DNA of 24,416 nucleotides from GCA-2861595 sp035525365 (GTDB lineage Bacteria; Actinomycetota; Acidimicrobiia; Acidimicrobiales; GCA-2861595). The DNA is taken from contig DATLEK010000048.1 in assembly GCA_035525365.1 (NCBI GenBank), positions 1 through 24,416 of the forward strand. Reading direction: 5' to 3'. A program made the position numbers and the translations under genes. Positions 6,332-12,112 of the stretch are shown one piece after another; the first letter of the stretch is position 1, and each line of letters starts with the position of its first letter. The notes below the pieces were generated by a model that was not told the DNA's origin, made no database searches, and saw nothing but the letters and a program-made list of their open reading frames with translations.

Positions 6332-7500
6332 CGAGCGCGGGAGTGGACTCGGCTGAGGCGGAGTGGGTCGATGACGTGGCCCGGTTCGAGGACGTGGTGG
6401 ACGAGGTGGCAGGGGCTGACGCCTACGCCATCGACACCGAGTTCCACCGGGAGCGCACCTACTACCCGCACCTGGCTCTCCTGCAGATCGCGTGGCCCGG
6501 CGGGCTCACTCTGGTTGACCCGCTCGCCGTTGACATCGCCCCCCTTGCCCGGGTGCTCGAGGGGGAGGGGACCGCGGTCCTGCACGCCGCCGACCAGGAC
6601 CTCGAGGTGCTGCTCCGGTCATGCGGAGTCCTGCCCCGCCGGCTGTTCGACACCCAGGTGGCAGCAGGCTTTCTCGGGTTCTCCACGCCGTCGCTGCAGA
6701 CTCTCGTCGAGAACATCGTGGGCCTCCGCCTCCCGAAGGGCGACCGCCTCACCGACTGGACCAAGCGGCCCCTGACCGGCGAGCAGCAGACCTATGCGGC
6801 GGCGGACGTGGCCTACCTGCTCGAGCTGCACGCCACCATCGGCGACCGCCTCCAGGAGCGGGGACGGCTCGAGTGGGCCTACCAGGAATGCGAGGAGCTG
6901 CGGGCGCAGGCCCGGTCTGCCCAGGATCCCGACACGGCCTGGTGGCGCCTCAAGTCCTCCCGTTCACTCCGGGGCTCGTCCCGGGGCGTGGCCCAGGAGG
7001 TGGCCTCGTGGCGGGAGCGTCGGGCGGCCCAGCTCGACGTTCCACCCAGGTTCGTCCTCGCCGATCTCGCTCTGGCTTCCATAGCCCAGCGCCCGCCCCG
7101 CAACCGGGAGGAGCTGTTCGCCGTACGGGGCATAGACGGGCGCAATCTGAAAGGTGACCTGGCGGCCGAGGTGATGGCCGCGGTGGCCAGGGGCAAGGCG
7201 CTCCCGGAGAAGGAACTGCGGCGCCCTTCCTCGGAGGAGCAGCTGGAGCGCACCCTGCGCCCTGCGGTCACCCTGGTGTCGGCGTGGGTCAGCCAGCTGG
7301 CCGCCGACCTGGAGATCGACGTGACGCTGCTGGCCAACCGGGCTGATCTACAGGATTATCTGCGCCACGATCCCGCCGCCCGCCTGGCCATGGGCTGGCG
7401 TCACCATCTGGTGGGCGAACCGGTGGGCCGCCTCGTCGAAGGCAAGGCGGCGCTCGCCTTCGCGGGCGACAGGCTGGTCCTGGAGGACCGATTGCTCTAG
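6328..7500 (+). CDS. rnd: Ribonuclease D (DEDD 3'-5' exoribonuclease with HRDC domain)
   Basis: A 390-residue exoribonuclease that trims 3' ends of tRNA precursors and other structured RNAs using two metal ions. The catalytic DEDD set is visible: Exo I AIDTEF (D36, E38), Exo II LHAADQDLEVL (D91), and Exo III YAAAD (Y156, D160), making it a DEDDy enzyme. An HRDC nucleic-acid-binding domain follows at about residues 215-290 (WRERRAAQLDVPPRFVLADL... then NREELFAVRGI). A further C-terminal segment of about 90 residues (LERTLRPAV onward) resembles the second helical domain seen in RNase D relatives. It is downstream of the palindromic promoter region, and its TAG overlaps the stop of the convergent coiled-coil gene. 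Confidence 0.93.
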   Translation: MTSAGVDSAEAEWVDDVARFEDVVDEVAGADAYAIDTEFHRERTYYPHLALLQIAWPGGLTLVDPLAVDIAPLARVLEGEGTAVLHAADQDLEVLLRSCGVLPRRLFDTQVAAGFLGFSTPSLQTLVENIVGLRLPKGDRLTDWTKRPLTGEQQTYAAADVAYLLELHATIGDRLQERGRLEWAYQECEELRAQARSAQDPDTAWWRLKSSRSLRGSSRGVAQEVASWRERRAAQLDVPPRFVLADLALASIAQRPPRNREELFAVRGIDGRNLKGDLAAEVMAAVARGKALPEKELRRPSSEEQLERTLRPAVTLVSAWVSQLAADLEIDVTLLANRADLQDYLRHDPAARLAMGWRHHLVGEPVGRLVEGKAALAFAGDRLVLEDRLL

Positions 7501-9107
7501 TTCGCCTTGTCCTTCACCAGCGAGAGGGGAGCGGCTACGCCACGGCTGGCGTCCTCCACGTGGGTGTGCAGGACGCTGCGCACGCTCTCGACGGCGGCCG
7601 CCACCGCTGATACCCGCTGGGCAAGGAGGGCGGCCTCGCGCTCCACCACCTCGGTGGTGGCCGAGGCGGCGCCGGCCAGCCGGGCCTGGTCCTGCTGGTG
7701 GAGCTTCAACGACTCGAGGTGGACCGTGGCCTCGAGCCGGTCGACATCGCTGCGGAGGGCGGACCGCGTCTCCAGCACGAGGTCGGCCACCCGTGCCGAA
7801 GCCCCGGTCTGCTGCTCGGCGCCGGAAGCGAGCGACTGGCAGAGGCCGGCCAGCCCGTTGAGCTGGCGTTCCATCGACTGGAGGGCGGCGGCGGCCGACT
7901 CCATGGCCTTGCCGGCGCCGGCCTGGCGCCGGCTCACGTGCATGAGGCCTTCACCCAGGTAGGAACGGACAGCCTCCAGCGAAGCGGCCATGGAAGCCTC
8001 CAGGCCGGCTACCGCCTCTCGGACGGTGGCCTCGCCGTCCCGCCGGTCGGCCACGCTGATCAGCACCTGTTCGAGGGCCGTTTCCTGGCGGGCGAGAGCA
8101 GCGGCGAGGCCCCCCTGCACGCCGCCGACCGTGGTAGCGACCTCGGCGGCGATCGATTCCATCCGCTCCAGTGCGGCCTGCTGGCCGGCGATGGCCCGGC
8201 CCACCTCCTCGAGGCCGGGAGCGAGGGCGGCCGCGGCATCGAGGGGGGAGGAAAGCTGCTCGACCATCTCTGCGACGGCCCGCATCCTGGCGTCGATGCG
8301 GCGGGTGATGGAGGTGTGGAGGGCGGAGAGGACCTCGCCCTGCTCCCGGGACGAGGCGTCGATGGCGTCGAGCAGCGGGCGGGCCCGCCCCTCGTCCACC
8401 AGACGGCGGGTCACCTCGGCGATGCCCGTGACCTCGGCACTCAAACCGGCCAGCGAGCTGGCGATGACCTCCACCCGGCTCCGCACGCCCTGGATCTCGG
8501 CCGCGGTGGCCTCATCGGTCCGGGCCGCCAGGGAAGCCAGGCGCTCCATTCCGCCGGCCATCACGCCATGAAGCTCCGACGACAGCGTGGTTGACCGCAG
8601 ATCGGCCTGGTCCACCAGACGGGAGAGGACCTCCTCGACCCGCGACACCCGGTCGTTCACGTCCTCGATGACCGGGGAGAGGTTCTCGACGACGGTCCTC
8701 GCCGAGAAGTCGGGTTGAGCCGGGTACTCCACCTCTCGGGGGCCGGGGAGCTTCGTGGTCAGCTCGACCAGCTGGCGGGCGACGCCGGATTCGAGCGCGG
8801 CCATCCTCGCCGACATGGTTCTCTCCATCTCCGCCAGAGCGGCGACCGTCTCGCCACGCGAGCTGGCGACGGCCTCGTGCAACATGGCCGTTCCATGGTG
8901 AAGGCGCTGCAGCTCCTCCGCGAGGGCGCTGAGCATTCCCTGGAAGACCGCAGTTGCCCCCGGAGGCTGGGCTTCGCCGGCTCGGGTGCCGGGAGTGGCC
9001 GTCGGGTCAGGAACGGTGTCCCGTTCGGAGAAAGTCTCGTCGGTGAGAACGATGACATCTGGATCGAGATCGGACACGGCGCCTCCTGGAGTGTCGCTTT
9101 GGTCCAT
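7497..9107 (-). CDS. Large coiled-coil protein of unknown function
   Basis: A 536-residue protein, almost entirely alpha-helical by composition: rich in Ala, Glu, Arg, Leu and Val with heptad-like spacing from about residue 50 to the end. There is no transmembrane segment, signal peptide, HAMP or recognisable enzymatic domain. The first 50 residues are acidic and Pro/Thr-rich, likely disordered. Long Ala-rich stretches with methyl-acceptor-like texture recall cytoplasmic chemoreceptor or cytoskeletal coiled coils, but I see no conserved receptor hairpin tip. It starts at ATG 9107 after GGGAGCGGGATC, a good ribosome-binding site. It follows the 74-residue gene by 55 nt, so the two probably form one transcript. 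Function unknown; a structural or scaffold role is only a guess. Confidence 0.8.
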   Translation of the reverse strand: MDQSDTPGGAVSDLDPDVIVLTDETFSERDTVPDPTATPGTRAGEAQPPGATAVFQGMLSALAEELQRLHHGTAMLHEAVASSRGETVAALAEMERTMSARMAALESGVARQLVELTTKLPGPREVEYPAQPDFSARTVVENLSPVIEDVNDRVSRVEEVLSRLVDQADLRSTTLSSELHGVMAGGMERLASLAARTDEATAAEIQGVRSRVEVIASSLAGLSAEVTGIAEVTRRLVDEGRARPLLDAIDASSREQGEVLSALHTSITRRIDARMRAVAEMVEQLSSPLDAAAALAPGLEEVGRAIAGQQAALERMESIAAEVATTVGGVQGGLAAALARQETALEQVLISVADRRDGEATVREAVAGLEASMAASLEAVRSYLGEGLMHVSRRQAGAGKAMESAAAALQSMERQLNGLAGLCQSLASGAEQQTGASARVADLVLETRSALRSDVDRLEATVHLESLKLHQQDQARLAGAASATTEVVEREAALLAQRVSAVAAAVESVRSVLHTHVEDASRGVAAPLSLVKDKAN

Positions 9108-9162
9108 GATCCCGCTCCCGGAGCCCGAGGGCGCGGATGCTGCGGGAGTTCTTTCCGCTGCG

Positions 9163-9387
9163 TCAGCCCGTCTTCGGCCGCAGGTCGATCCGCAGGGTGA
9201 GCACGCCGTCGGCCAGGGAGCCCTCGGCGTCGCCCAGCATGGCGTAGTCCATGTAGTCGACCTTCGCCTGCTCGATGAATCGTTTGCGATCGGGGCCCTC
9301 CACCGGCGGCACGCCGCGGCTGCGGACGGCCTTTGCCCGTTCCCGGAAGCGCTCGATCAGGGCGTCCACATCGAAGTCGTCGGCCAT
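9163..9387 (-). CDS. Small conserved-looking protein, 74 residues, unknown function
   Basis: Begins MADDFDVDALIERFRERA and continues through a basic and acidic helix to KVDYMDYAMLGDAEGSL and a C-terminal beta-like segment VLTLRIDLRP. It is charged, soluble, and has no Cys or membrane segment. I do not recognise the family. There is no Shine-Dalgarno; a TAGGGT box 8 nt before the ATG suggests a near-leaderless mRNA. It is the first gene of a probable two-gene unit with the large coiled-coil protein, which suggests a shared role. The frame has a natural start and good coding texture, so it is likely real. Confidence 0.72.
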   Translation of the reverse strand: MADDFDVDALIERFRERAKAVRSRGVPPVEGPDRKRFIEQAKVDYMDYAMLGDAEGSLADGVLTLRIDLRPKTG

Positions 9388-9395
9388 GGGATGGA

Positions 9396-9401
9396 ACCCT
9401 A
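9396..9401 (-). promoter_or_regulatory. Candidate -10 box (TAGGGT) for the 74-residue gene
   Basis: Minus-strand TANNNT element 8 nt before the ATG at 9387. No clear -35. Confidence 0.35.
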
Positions 9402-9418
9402 ACGCCGGCGCCGTCGGG

Positions 9419-9424
9419 TACCAT
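9419..9424 (+). promoter_or_regulatory. Candidate -10 box (TACCAT) for the 79-residue gene
   Basis: TACCAT on the plus strand would give a start site near 9430 and a leader of about 30 nt carrying the GGGAG ribosome-binding site of the GTG at 9462. It forms a divergent pair with the box at 9396-9401. Confidence 0.28.
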
Positions 9425-9461
9425 GACCGCGTCCCAACGCCTTCGTTTCAGGGAGCAACAC

Positions 9462-9701
9462 GTGAAGAAGGGCCGCCACAGGCGTTTCGAAGAGGCTCGT
9501 GCGTTCAAGCTGCGCCCGACCGAGCTGCCTCCCGAGCCCTGCGCGGAATGCGGTGCCGATCCCGAGGACGATCATGCCTCCTGGTGCCTGGCCACCGAGG
9601 ACCTGGCCACGGACGAGCCCGGGGCCGACGAGCTGATCACCGGGGTTGATCCACGGGACACGGGTGGCCACGGCCACGGCCAGGCCATGGGAAGCTCCTG
9701 A
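9462..9701 (+). CDS. Small candidate zinc-binding protein, 79 residues
   Basis: Starts at GTG 9462, chosen because AGGGAG lies 6 nt upstream; an ATG at 9423 is in frame but has no ribosome-binding site. The N-terminus is strongly basic (MKKGRHRRFEEAR). The centre holds CAECGADPEDDHASWC, a C-x2-C-x7-H-x3-C arrangement (C27, C30, H38, C42) that could bind one zinc ion. The C-terminus is acidic, then Gly/His-rich. Basic tail plus knuckle hints at nucleic acid or ribosome contact, but I recognise no family. It lies 32 nt before the glycoside-hydrolase-like gene, possibly in the same transcript. Confidence 0.65.
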   Translation: MKKGRHRRFEEARAFKLRPTELPPEPCAECGADPEDDHASWCLATEDLATDEPGADELITGVDPRDTGGHGHGQAMGSS

Positions 9702-9733
9702 AGGCACCTTTGCGGCGGCGGAGGGGGGACGGA

Positions 9734-11020
9734 ATGGAACCAGAGGAAGCGACGCGGGACCTTCAGGTCCCCGCCGCCCCAGCCGCGGACATGGCGGTCA
9801 CCACCCGGCGCCGGCGGCGGCCCGGGCTGCTGCGCCTGATGCGCCTCGTGGTGGCCCTCCTCCTGCTGGTGGCCACGGTCAAAGTCGGTACCCACGAGAG
9901 CGAGGTCGGCCCGGGCCCGTCGATCGTCGCGGCCGGGCTTCTGCCGTCGCCCGACCCCCCGTCCACGGACCCTCCCAACACCACTACGGCGACCACCCTC
10001 GCCCTCGAGCCGGTCACCGTTCCACCCGCCCCCACTGCACCACCACCGCCACCCACCGCGGCGCCGGCGCCGGCGCCGGCCACCACCGCCATTCGCCCTG
10101 CACCTAAGAGCGCCAGCGCCGCCGCCGCCCCGGCGCCCACTCCGCCGCCATCGACATCGCCACCACTGGTCGCGCCCCTGCTCGATGCTCCGCAAGCGGC
10201 GCCGGCGTCGGCCGACGGGATCGCTCCCTACCGGGGTCTGGGGACCTGGGTGGATGTCTACGACTGGAGCAACACCTTCACCAACGGACAGCCGACCACC
10301 TCTCCCGACGACGTGGACCGCATGGCCGATGCCGGCGTGCAGACCCTGTACATCCAGGCCTCGAAACACGATGCCCCGTCCGACGTGCTCGAGCCCGAGC
10401 TGTTGCAGGCCTACATCGACAGGGCCAGGAGCCGCGGCATCAAGGTCGTGGTGTGGTACCTGCCGACCCTGGTGGACGTGGGGCGGGATCTGCAGCGGCT
10501 ACGGGCGGTCGCCGCCCTGCGGGGGATCGACGGGATCGGTGTCGACATCGAGGCCAGGAACGTCGGCGACGTGAACGAACGGAACCGGCGGCTGGTCGAG
10601 CTCAGCTCGGCGCTCCGCCGGGAACTCCCGGGCCGCACCATCGCCGCCATCGTCCTGCCGCCGGTGGTGCTCGAGGTCGTCAACCCCAGCTTCTGGCCCA
10701 ACTTCCCGTACCGGGAGATCGCACCGTCCTACGACGTCTGGATGACGATGGGCTACTGGACCAACCGCAGGGCCGACTCCGGCTACCGCGACGCCTACCG
10801 CTACACCAGGGAGAACGTGGACAGGTTGCGGGCCCAGTTGGGCCAGCCTCAGGCTCCCGTGCACCCGATCGGCGGCATCGGGAACAACACCACGGGCGAC
10901 GACGTGGAGGCCTACAAGCGGGCCGTGGCCGACACCTCGGGCCTGGGCGGCAGCCTTTACGACTGGCGGACCACCGCCGCCGGCCTCTGGCCGGCGCTCC
11001 GGGGCCTCCGCACCGGCTGA
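9734..11020 (+). CDS. Membrane-anchored glycoside-hydrolase-like (TIM-barrel) protein
   Basis: A 428-residue protein starting at ATG 9734, 9 nt after GGAGG. A basic stretch (RRRRR, about 25-29) precedes one membrane helix (about 31-52), predicting an extracellular body. A linker of about 110 residues rich in Pro, Thr and Ala should cross the cell-wall zone. The folded part (from about residue 163) begins GLGTWVDVYDWSN and has barrel-like strand pairs: GVQTLYIQA, IKVVVWYLP, GIDGIGVDIEARN, TIAAIVLPPVV, YDVWMTMGYW and PIGGIGNN. The D-x-E in GVDIEARN recalls the catalytic acids of GH18/GH25-like and putative DUF4015-type hydrolases. The substrate is unknown; cell-wall glycan is an inference from location. 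Confidence 0.8.
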   Translation: MEPEEATRDLQVPAAPAADMAVTTRRRRRPGLLRLMRLVVALLLLVATVKVGTHESEVGPGPSIVAAGLLPSPDPPSTDPPNTTTATTLALEPVTVPPAPTAPPPPPTAAPAPAPATTAIRPAPKSASAAAAPAPTPPPSTSPPLVAPLLDAPQAAPASADGIAPYRGLGTWVDVYDWSNTFTNGQPTTSPDDVDRMADAGVQTLYIQASKHDAPSDVLEPELLQAYIDRARSRGIKVVVWYLPTLVDVGRDLQRLRAVAALRGIDGIGVDIEARNVGDVNERNRRLVELSSALRRELPGRTIAAIVLPPVVLEVVNPSFWPNFPYREIAPSYDVWMTMGYWTNRRADSGYRDAYRYTRENVDRLRAQLGQPQAPVHPIGGIGNNTTGDDVEAYKRAVADTSGLGGSLYDWRTTAAGLWPALRGLRTG

Positions 11021-11041
11021 GAAACCCTGAGCCGGCGCCCC

Positions 11042-11770
11042 TCAGCGCCGAACGGTCGGGTGGGGGAGCGGTACGAGATCGGTGCTGCGGGCCTGGAGAT
11101 AGTCCACCAGCCGCGCATAGACCGCCGGTCCCACCATGGCCACCAGCTCCTCACGCATGCCCAGATAGAGCGGTTCATGGCCCGAGAAGGCCTCCGGCGC
11201 CTCGGTGCACCACCAGTGGAAGTCGGCGCCTCCGTCACCCCAGTGACGCCGGTCCCACTGGGTGATCGTGGACGTGACGTGGCCGTTACCGTCGTCGGCG
11301 TCCTCCCGGCGGAGGGGAAGCTGCCAGCACACGTCGGGCTTGAGGTCGAGGGGGGCCTCCCCGCGGTCCAGTGCGGCGAGGTGCAGCGCGCATCCGGCCC
11401 CCCGGGCGAAATCGGGCCGGTTGAGGAAGACACAGGCGTCCTGGACGAGGCGCGTGGTGCGCTCCCCGGTGCGGCTCGTCTTGGTGACACCGCGCCTGGA
11501 CCCCTGGGAGCGGAACTGCCACTGGTCGGGGGTGAGGGTGGTGGCCGCGGCCTCGACCCGGGAAATGTCGTCGTCATCGGTGAAGTGGGCGCCGTAGGAG
11601 CAGCAGCCCTGCACCTGCTCGGCAGCCGGTCCGGTGAGCACGCCCTGGCAGCCCCGGCCGAAGATGCAGTTCCAGCTGCTGAGCAGGAAGGTGACATCGA
11701 ACACCCAGGTCCGCTCCTCGTCGTCGTCCTCGAAGCTCACGAGTTCATGAGCGGTGATGGGGACGGTCAC
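11042..11770 (-). CDS. Cysteine-rich conserved protein, possible metal-cluster protein
   Basis: A 242-residue soluble protein with eight cysteines: C35, C41, the C56-C57 pair, C113, C127, C148 and C188. The layout FGRGCQGV, then GCCSYGAHF, DACVFLNRP, GCALH and KPDVCWQLPL recalls YkgJ-type zinc or iron-sulfur cluster proteins, where scattered cysteines bind one cluster. I cannot assign a reaction. The central acidic DDDD run and the late HWWCTEAPEAF block look conserved rather than random. It starts with GTG at 11770 without a Shine-Dalgarno; a TAGCGT box lies 8 nt upstream. It is convergent with the hydrolase-like gene (21-nt gap) and divergent from the 65-residue gene. Confidence 0.72.
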   Translation of the reverse strand: MTVPITAHELVSFEDDDEERTWVFDVTFLLSSWNCIFGRGCQGVLTGPAAEQVQGCCSYGAHFTDDDDISRVEAAATTLTPDQWQFRSQGSRRGVTKTSRTGERTTRLVQDACVFLNRPDFARGAGCALHLAALDRGEAPLDLKPDVCWQLPLRREDADDGNGHVTSTITQWDRRHWGDGGADFHWWCTEAPEAFSGHEPLYLGMREELVAMVGPAVYARLVDYLQARSTDLVPLPHPTVRR

Positions 11771-11778
11771 GGCGGCTG

Positions 11779-11784
11779 ACGCTA
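11779..11784 (-). promoter_or_regulatory. Candidate -10 box (TAGCGT) of the cysteine-rich gene
   Basis: Minus-strand TANNNT element 8 nt before the GTG start at 11770. Confidence 0.35.
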
Positions 11785-11812
11785 CCGCCGGTGGTGCGCG
11801 AGGCTGACGGCC

Positions 11813-12010
11813 ATGGCCGGTGACCTCGACGACCTCCGCCAGCGCCTGGAGAACATCTCCTCCGAGATCGGCGACCTGGCTCTTGATCGGCTCCGCGCCG
11901 CTCTTGATGGCGCCGATGGGAACCCTGCGGCGCAGGAGCGGCTCCTGACCCGCGCCCGGCGCTCGGTGGACAAGGCAGGCCTGCTTCTCCGCCAGGCTGA
12001 CGAATTGTGA
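11813..12010 (+). CDS. Small helical protein, 65 residues, unknown function
   Basis: Begins MAGDLDDLRQRLENI and is composed of two charged amphipathic helices, the second running RLLTRARRSVDKAGLLLRQ. No cysteine, membrane segment or known domain. A GAGG 9 nt before the ATG at 11813 supports the start. Its stop codon is inside a perfect 14-bp palindrome. A coiled-coil or small regulatory partner role is possible, but nothing identifies it. It is upstream of, and on the same strand as, the c-di-GMP gene, with about 100 nt and three inverted repeats between. Confidence 0.62.
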   Translation: MAGDLDDLRQRLENISSEIGDLALDRLRAALDGADGNPAAQERLLTRARRSVDKAGLLLRQADEL

Positions 12011-12019
12011 CTAGTCACA
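12006..12019 (+). promoter_or_regulatory. Perfect 14-bp palindrome TGTGACTAGTCACA
   Basis: Two TGTGA half-sites flank CTAG. The half-sites match those of CRP/FNR-family regulators, but the spacer is 4 rather than the usual 6 of CRP. It lies about 95 bp before the GGDEF-EAL start and covers the stop codon of the 65-residue gene. Operator role is inferred. Confidence 0.4.
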
Positions 12020-12020
12020 T

Positions 12021-12064
12021 GCTCAAGGCGGACGCCTGAGCACCCGATAGGAGCTGAGGCTCCT
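12021..12064 (+). terminator. Two adjacent hairpins after the 65-residue gene
   Basis: A first hairpin at 12021-12041 (GCTCA then a bulged A, GGC with GCC and TGAGC) and a second at 12049-12064 (AGGAGC-TGAG-GCTCCT) sit between the small gene and the c-di-GMP gene. No T-run follows, so termination or a structured 5' leader are both possible. Confidence 0.35.
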
Positions 12065-12112
12065 CGCGCCCCATGCGGCGGGCTCGGCGATATTCGCGGA
12101 GGTTGACGTTCT

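Noticed and set aside
7698..8594. 298-codon plus-strand frame opposite the coiled-coil gene.
   Set aside because: The composition is Gly/His/Arg-rich without motifs; the minus-strand coiled coil has a good ribosome-binding site and consistent heptad texture.
10061..10081. GCGCCG-rich repeat as a structural DNA element.
   Set aside because: It lies within the Pro/Ala linker of the hydrolase-like gene and follows from the codons for Ala-Pro repeats.
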